The position numbers and the translations under genes were made by a program. Shown piece by piece: positions 23,420-34,423 of a stretch of 64,000 nt of DNA. The notes beneath the pieces were generated by a model. The model searched no databases. It had not been told where the DNA came from and saw only the letters and a list, made by a program, of their open reading frames with translations. Position 1 is the stretch's first letter. Each line of letters starts with the position of its first letter. The DNA comes from Metamycoplasma salivarium (lineage in GTDB: Bacteria > Bacillota_I > Bacilli_A > Mycoplasmatales > Metamycoplasmataceae): contig NZ_LR214938.2 of NCBI RefSeq assembly GCF_900660445.2, forward strand, positions 558,001 through 622,000, in the 5' to 3' direction.

Positions 23420-23546
23420 CTCATTTTTGTTGATTTTGTCAAAAAAACGCTATTTTTATGCATTTTTAGTCAATTTTTGCATTAAAACAACTGCTTTATA
23501 ATTATATGTAGTCATGTTATGGCTAATTAAATATAAGGAGTTTTTA
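23420..23546. promoter_or_regulatory. CRISPR leader and bidirectional promoter between array and cas1
   Basis: AT-rich, gene-free. It contains the palindrome TATAATTATA at 23497-23506, giving a TATAAT on the plus strand (23497-23502, toward cas1) and another on the minus strand (23506-23501, toward the array). The minus-strand transcript would start near 23494 and carry about 75 bases of leader before the first repeat. TTGACA also occurs on the minus strand close to the repeat. Promoter activity is inferred. Confidence 0.6.
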
Positions 23547-24431
23547 ATGTTTAAAAAAGTTTTAGAAATTAGCAATACTAATTATGTACATTTGTTTTTA
23601 GGAAATTTAGTAGTCAAACAAAATGGCGAAAAAACAATTTTACCAATAAATTCAATTGATACAGTTATTATAGAAAATACTAATTTAATTTTATCTATTG
23701 CTCTAGTAAATAGTTTAATTCAGAATAATATAAATGTCATAATTTGCGATTATAAGCATTTACCTAATTCGCAAATTGTACCATTCAATGGATATTACAA
23801 TATGAAAATATTTCAAGAACAAGCATTATGAAATAACGAATTTAAAAATAGTGTTTGAACAAATATTATTAAGTTGAAAATAAAAAATAGTATGCTTTTG
23901 CACAAATATTTAAATACTTTAACAATTGGAGATGAAGAAAGTTTTATAACTTTTTATAAAGAGGTTAGAGAAGGGGATTTTTCTAACCGTGAAGGGCATG
24001 CAGCAAAATTAAACTTTAAATTATTATTCGGTAGCAAATTTAACCGCGAAGATGAAGATAATGAGGTTAACAAATATTTAAACTTTGGTTATTCAATTTT
24101 ATTAAGTTATGTTTCTAGATCGTTATCTGCCAAAGGTTATGATTTAAGATTGGGTGTATTTCATAAAAGTTTTAATAATTATTATTCTTTAGCGTGTGAT
24201 GTTATGGAAGTATTTAGATGTGTTATAGATTATTTAGTTTATACATATTTTAAAGCTCAATTAATTTTGAATTTTCAAGAATTTAAAGAAAATGTTTTTA
24301 GAATTTTTTATGAAAATTTCAAGATAGGAAATATGAAAATGACATTAATAGATTACATTGAAAAATTCATTAGTAAATGTTTAAAAAATGAAAATGTTGA
24401 GGATTTGTACATTGATTGAAGTGCAAAGTAG
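23547..24431 (+). CDS. cas1: CRISPR-associated endonuclease Cas1 (type II)
   Basis: 294 residues, integrase that inserts new spacers with Cas2. The metal-binding residues are visible: Glu149 (NREGHAAKLNF), His206 (LGVFHKSF) and Asp218 (ACDVMEVFR). Start at 23547 is chosen because TAAGGAG lies 7 bases ahead; an in-frame ATG at 23514 lacks one. Three TGA-Trp codons. It overlaps no gene and is followed 4 bases later by cas2. Confidence 0.95.
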
Positions 24432-24435
24432 ATAT

Positions 24436-24744
24436 ATGAGAATAATTATTATGTACGATATTTCTTTAACTGATGAAGAACAAGTTAGAAAATACAATAA
24501 ATTTAGAAATGAATTATATAAATTAGGATATTTTAGAATTCAATATTCAATTTATGTGAAATGTATTTCATCACACACAGTTTATCAATCTGAAAAATCA
24601 AAAATTTTAAAAATAATTCCAAAAAATTCAAATGTAAGAATTTTTATGATCACTGAAGAACAATATCAAAATATTGAACTTTTATCAGGCGATAAGTCAC
24701 AAACCGAAAAATTTAACGATAATGAAAGGTATTTAATAATATAA
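24436..24744 (+). CDS. cas2: CRISPR-associated protein Cas2
   Basis: 102 residues with the ferredoxin-like start MRIIIMYDIS, carrying the conserved Asp8, and the family strand RIQYSIYVKCI. Acts as scaffold for Cas1 during spacer integration. The ATG at 24436, rather than an upstream in-frame ATG at 24388 inside cas1, gives the family-like N-terminus. Confidence 0.93.
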   Translation: MRIIIMYDISLTDEEQVRKYNKFRNELYKLGYFRIQYSIYVKCISSHTVYQSEKSKILKIIPKNSNVRIFMITEEQYQNIELLSGDKSQTEKFNDNERYLII

Positions 24745-24745
24745 A

Positions 24746-25510
24746 ATGTTGCAATTTAAAGACAATGAAAGTTTTATTCAAAATTATGATGGTGTATGTG
24801 CTATTAAAGCTGAAAATAGTTACACTTTCTTGAAAGATTTATTTGAATTTGAAACGAAATATGAAAAAAATTCAATAACAATCAATAACAAAACATATTC
24901 TATTAAAGATTGTATGATTGTTAATGACTTAACAAAAGTTTCTGATCTATTCAACTTTACTATTAAGAACTATTTGACACAATTAATTAACAATAATGAA
25001 AATTGAAATGTTGAGAAAATTATAAATTTTTCATTACTAAATGATATATCAAATGTATGCAATCAGAAAATTACAAATAATTTTATTAATGTTAACGTTG
25101 ATTGATCAAAAGCATATAAAAATTTTTTTGAATTAAATAATGAATTATTTGTTGATAAAGACATTATGCTTAGTTGAATAGATTATCAAACTAATTTAGA
25201 AAAGAAAGTTATTATTTTTCAAAATTTTGATAGTTTAAAAATTAGCGATTTATATAAATTTACATCAAAATTTCATTTCATTTTATTAACAAATGATATA
25301 TTAAAGAATTGTGAGAAATTTGAAGAGTTTGAATTGTGTAGTATTTACAAATCACAGAAAATTTATGAAATTTTTGCAATTGATCCTATATTAAGTTGAA
25401 TTAGCAATAGGTTAGAGAAAGAGGTTTTAAAAGAAAACCTATTAAATGATTTTAAAGAAATTTTTTTAGATGATAATAAATATGAATTTTATAAGTTTTT
25501 AACTAACTAA
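24746..25510 (+). CDS. csn2: Csn2-like protein (type II-A adaptation)
   Basis: 254 residues including four TGA-Trp codons. It follows cas2 by one base and is the last gene of the locus, where type II-A systems carry csn2, the DNA-end-binding ring protein needed for spacer acquisition. Sequence shows no Walker motif but a strand-rich core (KKVIIFQNFDSLKISDLY, FHFILLTND), which resembles the position of the degraded P-loop fold of Csn2. Length lies between the short and long Csn2 families. The call is by position and fold impression, not by clear sequence match. Confidence 0.65.
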
Positions 25511-25565
25511 GTTTTAATGTTTTTAAGAATTTTAGGTGATATAAATTCTTATAGAAATACTAATA

Positions 25566-25571
25566 TATAAT
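25566..25571 (+). promoter_or_regulatory. -10 element of rarA, nearly leaderless transcript
   Basis: Perfect TATAAT ending 9 bases before the rarA ATG, with no ribosome site between. Transcription should begin within about 3 bases of the start codon. A hairpin TAAGAATTT/AAATTCTTA (25524-25551) without T-run lies just upstream. Confidence 0.55.
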
Positions 25572-25580
25572 TTAATAAAT

Positions 25581-26807
25581 ATGAGCAAAAATATAGCATT
25601 AAAATTAAGACCTAACACCTTAGATGAGTTTATTTGTGATGAGAATTTAAAGTTTATTTTTCAAAATGTAATTAACAACAAAGATTTTCATTCATTTATT
25701 TTCTATGGCCCTCCAGGAACTGGGAAGACCACAATTTCTTATATTCTTGCAAAATCCTTAAATGTTAATTTTGATTATTTTAATGCCGCTATTGAAAAAA
25801 AAGAAGAACTTGTTAAAAAGATTAAGAGTAATAAGATTTTGATTATTGATGAAGTCCATAGGCTCAATAAAGATAAACAAGATATTTTATTACCTTATGT
25901 TGAAAATGGTCAAATTACTATTTATGCAACAACAACTGAAAATCCTTATTTTAAAATAAATCCTGCATTAAGATCAAGATGTTCAATTATTGAACTTAAA
26001 AAGCAAAATGAAGAAGAACTCATTAAGCTTTTAAAATATGCAAATACTAAAGAATGTAACAGCCTTGATATTGATGAAGAAATTTATAAGTTTTTAGCAT
26101 TACAAGCTAATGGCGATGTCAGAGTAGCATTAAATAATTTTGAGCTTGTTGTAACAATAATGAATGCTAATAAAAAACAAACGAATTTAAGTTTAGAAGA
26201 TATTAAGAAAATTATTCCCGCAATTCAATTTTCTTCTGATAAAGATGGAGATGCTCATTATGATTATTTATCTGCATTTCATAAATCATTAAGAGGTTCA
26301 GATCCAGATGCTGCATTATATTATGGATTTTTAATTGTTAAATCAGGGGATTTTGATGGTTTATTTCGGAGATTAATTTGTGCAAGTTATGAAGATGTAG
26401 GACTTGCAAATCCACATCTACAAGCTGATGTAATTGCAGCAATTAATGCATTTGAAAGAATTGGTATGCCAGAAGGGTATTTACCAATAGGTTATGCAAT
26501 TTTAGCAGTGTGCTTAAGTCCAAAATCTAATTCTGTGCTTTATGCAGCTTCTAGAGCACAAGCTGATATTGAAAATGGATATATTGGAGAAGTTCCTAAT
26601 TATTTAAAAGATGCACATTATAAAAGTGCTAAAAATTTAGGTAGAGGTTTAACTTATAAATACCCACATGATTATAAAAATCATTGAGTTGATCAAAAGT
26701 ATTTACCAAAAACATTGCAAAACAAAAAATATTATGATGATACATTAACCTTTGAAGGTTATGAAGCTAAAATTAAAGAGTATTGAAATAAGATAAAAGG
26801 TAACTAA
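25581..26807 (+). CDS. rarA: Replication-associated recombination protein A (AAA+ ATPase)
   Basis: 408 residues, RarA/MgsA family acting at stalled replication forks. Walker A YGPPGTGKTT (about residues 43-52), Walker B ILIIDEVHRL, and the family-specific C-terminal helical tetramerisation part (DGDAHYDYLSAFHKSLRGSDPDAALYY, EDVGLANP) are present. TGA codons near the end (KNHWVDQKYLP, KEYWNK) extend the frame to the stop at 26805. Two bases upstream of pheS. Confidence 0.93.
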
Positions 26808-26808
26808 A

Positions 26809-27753
26809 ATGGAATTTGATATAAAAAAAATAAATAATTTAGAAGATCTTAAAAAAGCAAAAAATGAATTTACTAATTCTATTGAATTAAGAAAGTTAAT
26901 GGAAGATCTTAAAAATGCAGAAGGTTCTAATAAAGCTATTTTTGGCAAACAAATTCAAGAATATAAACAAAAAGCAAATGAATTTTTTGACAAAGCTAGA
27001 GCTAAAATAGAAGAAATTGAAAATAATAAAATGATGTCAAACACACATAATGATTATGCGACACCACATAATTTTTATGGGTTAATGCATCCAATTGAAC
27101 AAATTTCAAATCATTTTAGGAAATGATTATTTGCAAATGGTTATTTTGAACAATTAGCTTCAGAAATTGAAAATGATGAATATAACTTTGAAAGATTAAA
27201 TATACCTCAAAAACACCCAGCAAGAGATATGCAAGATTCACTTTATATTAATGAAAATGAACTTTTAAGAACTCATAACACTGGAGTTACTGCTAGAGTT
27301 TTAGAAAAATATAAAAATAAGGCATTTTCATCTTTTACAATTGGGAAAGTTTATCGAAACGATGAAGAGGATATGACCCATTCGCACCAATTTACCCAAC
27401 TTGATTTAATTAGTGTTGGAAAACATAGTTTTGGAACATTGATGTATACATTAAGAAATATGTTGTCATATGTTTTAGAAGAAAACGTAAGAATAAGGCT
27501 AAGGCCTTCATATTTTCCATTCACTGAACCTTCTGTTGAAGTTGATGTCTTTTATAAAAATAAATGAATTGAAGTTTTAGGCGCGGGAATTGTTCATAAT
27601 AATGTTTTAAGAGCGGCAGGTTATACTAACAAAATGAATGCAATTGCAGCTGGTATTGGAATTGAAAGAATTGCAATGATTAAATATCAAATTGATGATA
27701 TTAGAGAATTCTATGCGAATGATTTAAGGTTTTTAAAACAATTTAGGAAATAA
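26809..27753 (+). CDS. pheS: Phenylalanyl-tRNA synthetase alpha subunit
   Basis: 314 residues, slightly shorter than most bacterial PheS (~340), with the N-terminal coiled coil reduced. Class II motifs are clear: [32 protein letters not shown] with [10 protein letters not shown], and the motif 3 region [16 protein letters not shown]. Pairs with PheT to charge tRNA-Phe. Followed 11 bases later by pheT. Confidence 0.96.
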
Positions 27754-27764
27754 AAGGAGTTTAA

Positions 27765-29945
27765 ATGATTTTTTCTTATCAAAGATTATTAAAAGAAGCA
27801 AATTTAGCTAATGTTTCAATTGAACAAATAATTGATGCAATTAATTCAATCGGTTTTGAAGTTGAAAGTTTTTCTAAATTTATTAATACTCAAGGCGTTG
27901 AATTTGGTCATGTTTTAAAAACTTACAAAAATCCTAATGCTGATAGATTAACTGTTTGTGAAATTGAATTTGCAAACAATGTTCATAGAACTATTCAAAC
28001 TACTGCAACTAATGTTAAAGAAGATGATTATTTAATGGTATTTGTTCCTGGATCTGTTACTAATGAAAATTTAAAAATTCAAGCTCGTACAATGCAAGGG
28101 ATTATTTCAGAAGGAATGCTAGTAGGTCTTTCTGAAATCGGTATTCCTTATGAATTTGCACCAGAAAAATTTAATGACCAGATTTTCACTTTTGGCAAAG
28201 TTGATTTAAATTTAGACCCAATGAAATATTTTGAAATTGATGATTATTTAATTGATGTAACTATTTTATCTAATCGTGCTGATGCAATGTGTTATTTAAT
28301 TTTTGCAAAAGAATTAGCTGCTTATTTTAATAGCAAAATTAATGAAATAAAACCAACTGATGGTTTATTAGAATCAACAATTAATGTTAAAAAACAATTA
28401 GTTAAAACAAATTCATTAAGTTATGTTGAGGCATTAAATAAAGATATTTCACTTTCTATTCAAGATCAATTTTTCTTATGAAAACACAAGATTAAAACAT
28501 TTGATAATGCAGTTGATTTAACTAATTTAACTTTATTATATGCTGGTGTTCCTTGTCATGTTTATAGTGATAAAGATCTTAAATCTAATGAATTTTCAAC
28601 CGCTTTAGTATCAAACAAAGTAACTATTTTAGGTAATAAAGAAATTCAACTTGATAATAATTTAGTTGTTAAAAATGGTGATGATATAGTTTCAATTGCA
28701 CAAGTTATTGGCCTTGAAAATTATTCTGATATTGATAATGCAAAAAAACTTGTTTTTGAATTAGGTTCATTTGATTTAAAAGAAATAAGAAAATCAGCAA
28801 AGACTTTGAAATTAGAAACAAATGCATCACAAAGAGGATCAAGAGAAATAAGTGGTGGGCAAATTATTTTAGCTTATAACTATTTATCAACAAAATTTAA
28901 ATTACATTCACAATTAATTAATAAACCAAAAATTAAAAGCCAAACAATTTTCTTAGATGATAAGCAAATTAATCAATATGCTGGATTTAATATTACAAAA
29001 ACCGACAAATTTAAAAACACATTAAAGCAATTAGAGATTTTAGGTTTTAAGTTTTATAACAAAATGCATGAAATAACATTTCCATCGTACCGTTATGATC
29101 TATTTGGAATGCAAGATTTAATTGAAGAAATATTTAGATTTTATGGATATAACAATTTTAGTGAAAAGAAAACTTCAGCTGATGTATTTTTAATTAACGA
29201 TAATGAAAAATATCAAGAAATTGCAAACAAATTTGTTGCAAAAAAATATACAAATTGTAGAACTTTTACTTTAACAAATCCTTCTAAAAATATCTTTAAT
29301 CCATTTAACTTTGAACATACCATAAAAGTTTTAAATTCAAAAAATTTTGAACACACTGAAATTAGAAATTCAATGATTTTTAGTTTGTATGATGTTATGT
29401 TGCATAATAAAAAACAAGGAATTGAAAAAACATCATTTTATGAAATTGGAATGATTAATAATGTTACAAATGTGTTGAGCTTATGCTCAAATGAAAAATC
29501 ATTTGATGAAATTTGCACTGACATTATTTCATTAACTAATAAAAAGTTAGATTTTAAAAAGTCTAATTTAGATATTTTTAATCCTAATTCTGCAGCATTA
29601 ATTTATTTGAATGAGAAATTGGTGGGTTATGTTGCTAATTTGAATCCATCTTATTTAAAGACAGAGGCAATTTTTGCAGAAATTATGCTTGATGAGCTAT
29701 CATCAAAAAACATAATTTACAAACCGTATAAAAAAGATCCCTTAAAATCAAGAGATGTTACTTTTAATATCAAGCAAGGTGAAAGTATTGAACATATTAT
29801 GCAACAAATGTCTTTAGTTAAAGGAATCTATGAAATTAAGGTTAAAGATGTTTATAAAAAAGATGATGGGACAGGAAATGTAACTATTTCTGTTATTTTA
29901 GAAGATTGAGCAACTAAAAAATTTGATAGTTTATTTAATAAGTAG
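27765..29945 (+). CDS. pheT: Phenylalanyl-tRNA synthetase beta subunit
   Basis: 726 residues. The N-terminal tRNA-binding (OB-fold) domain (EFGHVLKTYKNPNADRLTVCEI), the ISNRADA-like SNRADAMCYL segment, the B5 domain and the C-terminal anticodon-binding FDX-ACB domain (KDPLKSRDVTFNI ... DGTGNVTISVILEDWA) occur in the standard order. Shorter than the ~800-residue Bacillus protein. AAAAGGAG precedes the start. Confidence 0.95.
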
Positions 29946-29977
29946 TTTTACAATATAAATATAAGGGATAAAAAGAT

Positions 29978-30538
29978 ATGAAAAAAGTGTTTTTAATTAT
30001 GGGTCATCCTACAAAAGACTCATTTAGTGGTAAATTAGCTGACGCTTATGAAAAGGCATTGATCAAAAAAGGATATGAAGTTAGAAGACAAGATGTTATT
30101 GATTTGAAATTTAATTTAATAACGACAACAGAAAATTATTTGAAACCTGAACCAGATTTAATAAAAACTCAAAATGATATTAAATGAGCAGATGAAATTA
30201 TATTTTTCTATCCACTTTGATGAGGTTTTATTCCAGCTTTGTTAAAAGGGTATATTGATAGAGTATTTATTCCAGGTTTTGCATATGCATATGATGAAAA
30301 TGTTAAACATAGCAATTATTTAAAAGGAAAAACAATGCGTGTATTTTCAACATGTGATGTAGACGCAAATACTGTTACAAACATGTATAAAAATGCAGAC
30401 TTTATAATTTTTAATGACAATATGTGCCATTTTCTAGGTATGGAAATGAAACAAATGATGAGAGTTGACACTTTGTATACCAAAAATGAAAGTGAAAGAA
30501 AGAAAATCATAGAAGAAATTGTTTCAAAAATAGAATAA
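29978..30538 (+). CDS. Flavodoxin-fold NAD(P)H quinone reductase-like protein
   Basis: 186 residues with the fold of the NQO1/modulator-of-drug-activity family: KVFLIMGHPTKDSFSGKLADAY at the N-terminus binds the flavin phosphate, and IIFFYPLWWGFIPALLKGYIDRVF is the conserved active-site stretch (two TGA-Trp). Predicted FMN/FAD-dependent, two-electron reduction of quinones or similar electrophiles. It has its own terminator and an AAGGGAT ribosome site. Confidence 0.85.
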
Positions 30539-30561
30539 GAAGTGATATTCTTATTTTTTTA
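30534..30561 (+). terminator. Terminator after the flavoprotein gene
   Basis: Stem AATAAGAA/TTCTTATT (30534-30541 with 30548-30555) followed by seven T. The stop codon of the flavoprotein gene is part of the stem. Confidence 0.75.
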
Positions 30562-30584
30562 TAGTTATAAATAAGAAGGTGTTT

Positions 30585-32303
30585 ATGAGAGTATTTTTTA
30601 AAATGCAACTTAAGATGTTTTATCGACAAAAATCATCTTATATTATTGCAATTGTCTTAACTATTTTAAATATTGCAATTGCACTTGCATTATTTGTTTC
30701 TTTAAAAGTTGCTGATCCTTCAGGACAATTAGCAAATTCTTCAGAAGCATCTTCTATGTTTCGAACATTTATGGTTATGTTTGGAACCGCATCTGGTTTT
30801 ATGACCTCTGCATTTACTCTTCAAACTTTGTTTTATAAATACAAAGAAGAAGGAATTTATTATGTAATGCAATCTAAACCAATTACTAGATTTGAAATTT
30901 ATACTGCAACTATTGGTGCGGGAACTATTGCGTTAACTACACAAATTTTAATTACAAGTTTAGGTTACTTTGTTGGTACATTTTTTATTCCGGCATTAAC
31001 CTTAACTTCAAAATTTACATCTTGAATAACATTTTTCTTAGCATCTTTGCTAATTGGAATTTTATCAATGGGAATTGGTGCTATTGGACATAATTTTATT
31101 CAATCTAAGAGTTATCAATTTTTGGCAGGTTGAATTCCAACAATTTTTGTGTTAATTTTCTTTTTTTTATCAACTCCTGCCAAGACTAAAACAAACATTA
31201 TGTTGCCCTTATCAACTGCAAAAAATTCATATGTTGTTCGAAATTATAAGAATGATCAAGAAAGGCAAAATGCAGCTAAATTTGTGGCAAGCCCATACCG
31301 ATTTGGACAATACGAATTTGAAGTTGAAAATAGGGTATCTACAAAAACAAATTTTGTTGACTCTATTAAAGAAGCGAATTTAACACTTTATAACCGAATT
31401 TATTGAATGGATGTAAGCACGTATTTTAGTTCGATATTTTTTATGAGCAACCGTAAAGATGGTAGAACTCAAGAATATATGTATACTAAATATTTTAATT
31501 ACACAGAAGATGATTTTCAAAAAGACTTAAAAGAAGGCAAATTCATTTTTAAAGTAATTGATAAAACTGCAGACAAACCTAATATTAATTATTTTGCAAT
31601 GTCTTATAATCCAACTGTTATTTCAGAACTTACATCTAAGAAAAAAAGTAATGATTCATTTATTGAAGACTTAACAAATTTATTGTCAGATTCAAATCAA
31701 CGTAATATTTCAAAAAGAAGAGAAAAAGGCTTTTTGGAATTAAATGATAATTTGATCTCAAAACTAGATGAAGTTTATAAACAAAAAAACGGAATTTTTA
31801 ATGGCGTTTTGCCTTTATTAACTGTTGGAACATTACCTTATTTATTGAATGCAATTAATAATGATGAAGATGTATTCAATGTAATTAGAGATTTTATTGC
31901 TGATAAAGTTGAATTTAACCAAGAAGAATATTCAAAAGAAAAATTAATGAAAATGACAAAAGAAGAAATTTTAAAATTGAAAGAAAATCCCTTGTTTACA
32001 AATTATGTTTTAAAATACAATCTAACTTCTCAAACTGCAATGATTTATTTAATTAATAAAATTATTAAAGATAAATACAATTCAACATTAGAAAACTTTA
32101 ATGCCAATGTTTTAAAACAAACCTTATCTTCATTAAATACTCTATCAACGTTAAAATTGATTCAATGGAATAATGGCTCAGTTGTAAAATTTGGTCTTAC
32201 AAAATATATTGACCCATTGGTAAGTATTATTGTTTTGTTAATAATTTCTGCTGCATTGCTTGGACTTGGCGCAATTGCATATGTAAGAAATAACAATTTA
32301 TAG
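30585..32303 (+). CDS. ABC transporter permease (ABC-2 type)
   Basis: 572 residues. Membrane segments cluster at the N-terminus (about residues 17-37, 60-85, 105-130, 147-170, 180-200) and one at the C-terminus (PLVSIIVLLIISAALLGLGAIAYV); between them is a ~330-residue hydrophilic, probably extracytoplasmic region. Start at 30585 has AGAAGG upstream; a GTG at 30579 is less likely. It is followed 8 bases later by its ATPase. Substrate cannot be told. Confidence 0.8.
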
Positions 32304-32311
32304 GAGATATT

Positions 32312-33403
32312 ATGTCTGAAGAAATAAAAGTTACAACAGAAGAAAAAGAAATATCTCATGCAAAAGCAAAAAATAACCGTATATTAAACTTTTTTCGAAA
32401 TATTAAAACTAACATAAAATTAGGACACGAGTATACGAAATTAGCTAAAGAAAACGAAATTGAATATCATAAACCCGCTGAAGATGATGCAATATCTATT
32501 CAAAATATTACTAAATTATTTATTAGTGTTACAAATGTTCCATTTCGTGCATTAGATAATGTTTCATTTACAATAAAAAAAGGTGAATTTCATGGTTTTA
32601 TCGGCAATAATGGTGCAGGAAAAACTACAACAATTAGAATGATTCTAAATTATTACCGTGATGGTTTTGGGAAGATCTTTATCAATGGAATTAACTCAAA
32701 AGATAAAAAAGCTAAAGAAAAAATTGGTTATGTCCCTGAAATTTCGGTTTTTCCTAAAAATTTAACAATCTTTGAATATCTATATTATTTTGCAAGATTG
32801 TCAAAAATGCCAAAAAAAGATGCAATCGAAAAAGTTAAATTCTTAATGCAAAAATATGGTTTTGATGAAAAAATTTTCAATAAATCAGCAGAAAAATTAT
32901 CATCAGGACAAAAAAAGATGATTTTGTTAATTCAAGCTTTAATTAATGATCCTGACATTTTGATAATGGACGAACCTGCTGCTAATTTAGATCCTTCTGC
33001 AAGAATTAGATTTTATGAAGCAGTTTCTGAAATTCATAAACAAGGAAAAACCATTTTAATGTCATCACATATTCTTTCTGAACTTGAAAGATATATTGAT
33101 TCTTTTACAGTTTTAGAAAATGGGCATGTTAAAGACACGGGACGTGTTTCTGATAAACTAAAAAATAGAAAATACAACTACAAAATTAACTCAACTAATA
33201 ATCAAATACTATATGATTTCTGCAAGCAAAATAAGATTACTTGTCTTTTATCAGATGATAGTCTACTTTTAAAAATTGATAGTATGAAAGCAAAAACTAA
33301 AATCTTTGATTTTGCCTTAGAAAACAAAGTTGATATTACATCATTTAAAGAAAATAAAATATCATTAAACCAAATTTATTTTAATACCCCAAATGGAGAA
33401 TAA
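32312..33403 (+). CDS. ABC transporter ATP-binding protein
   Basis: 363 residues: a charged N-terminal extension of ~60 residues, then the nucleotide-binding domain with Walker A GNNGAGKTT, signature LSSGQKKM, Walker B ILIMDEPAANLD and switch histidine MSSHILSEL. The C-terminal ~70 residues are an accessory region common in ABC-2 exporters. Partner of the preceding permease. Its last codons contain the ribosome site (GGAG) of the next gene. Confidence 0.9.
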   Translation: MSEEIKVTTEEKEISHAKAKNNRILNFFRNIKTNIKLGHEYTKLAKENEIEYHKPAEDDAISIQNITKLFISVTNVPFRALDNVSFTIKKGEFHGFIGNNGAGKTTTIRMILNYYRDGFGKIFINGINSKDKKAKEKIGYVPEISVFPKNLTIFEYLYYFARLSKMPKKDAIEKVKFLMQKYGFDEKIFNKSAEKLSSGQKKMILLIQALINDPDILIMDEPAANLDPSARIRFYEAVSEIHKQGKTILMSSHILSELERYIDSFTVLENGHVKDTGRVSDKLKNRKYNYKINSTNNQILYDFCKQNKITCLLSDDSLLLKIDSMKAKTKIFDFALENKVDITSFKENKISLNQIYFNTPNGE

Positions 33404-33404
33404 T

Positions 33405-34355
33405 ATGTTACGTGAAAAACTATATCGCTTAAGAAAACCTTACAACTCTGGAATGCTAAAAGTTAGTGATTTACATTCTATCTATTATGAAGAAGTTGGA
33501 AATCCTAATGGTGTTCCTATTTTGTTTGTTCATGGAGGTCCCGGATCAGCACCTTCTGAAAGTAGTAGACAATTTTTTGATCCCAAATACTATCGTGCAA
33601 TTATTTTCCACCAAAGAGGGGCTGGAAAATCGATTCCGAGTGCCGAAATTAAAGAAAATACAACACAATTTTTGGTTGAAGATATTGAGAAATTAAGAAA
33701 ACATTTAAAGATTGACAAATGAATTTTATTTGGCGGGAGTTGGGGTTCTACTTTATCATTAATTTATTCCATAAATTATCCACAGTATGTTTCGGGTTTA
33801 ATTTTGCGTGGAATTTTTTTAGGTAGAAAAGAAGATGATGAGTTTTTATATCAAAAAGGTTCATCTTATTTCTTCCCGGAAGCTTTTGAAGAATTTAAAA
33901 ACTTTATTCCTCAAAATGAGCAAAATAATATGATAAAAGCATATTCAAAATATTTAAATTCTTCAAATTTAGATATTGCTTATCAAGCAGCATATCATTG
34001 AGCTAAATGAGAACTAGGATTAATTACATTAGAGCCTTTAAGTGATATTGACAAAATTTTAGAAGATAAAAAATCAAACTTAGAATTAGCAAGATTAGAA
34101 AACCATTATTTTGTAAATCATATTTTCTTAGAAGAAAATTTTATTATGAATAATGTAGACAAAATCAAAGATATCAAAACCATTATTATTCATGGCCGTT
34201 ATGATATGGATTGTAGACCCTCTGGCGCTTATGAACTTGCTATGAAATTAAATAATTGTTCTTTAAGAATAATTCCTAAATCGGGGCATTCTTCAAGAGA
34301 AATTTTAATTACAAAAGCGTTAGTTAAAGCGTGCGAAGAATTTAAAGAAAAGTAA
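33405..34355 (+). CDS. pip: Proline iminopeptidase (alpha/beta hydrolase, S33)
   Basis: 316 residues. Oxyanion motif VHGGPGSAP, the HQRGAGKS block, nucleophile elbow GGSWGS (Ser) and the acid/histidine regions HGRYDMDCRP and PKSGHSS give a complete catalytic set. The family releases N-terminal proline from peptides, useful to an organism living on host peptides. I chose ATG 33405 because GGAG at 33395-33398 precedes it; ATG 33393 is in frame but lacks a site. TGA-Trp at four places. Confidence 0.9.
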
Positions 34356-34372
34356 TGGTAATTAAGGTAATT

Positions 34373-34412
34373 AAAAACATCTAGAATTGGTAAGTATCCT
34401 AGATGTTTTTTT
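34373..34412. terminator. Bidirectional terminator between convergent genes
   Basis: Stem AACATCTAG/CTAGATGTT with A-run on the left and T-run on the right, placed between pip (plus strand) and the SpoIIIE-like gene (minus strand), so it can serve both. Confidence 0.8.
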
Positions 34413-34423
34413 GTTCTTTCAAA

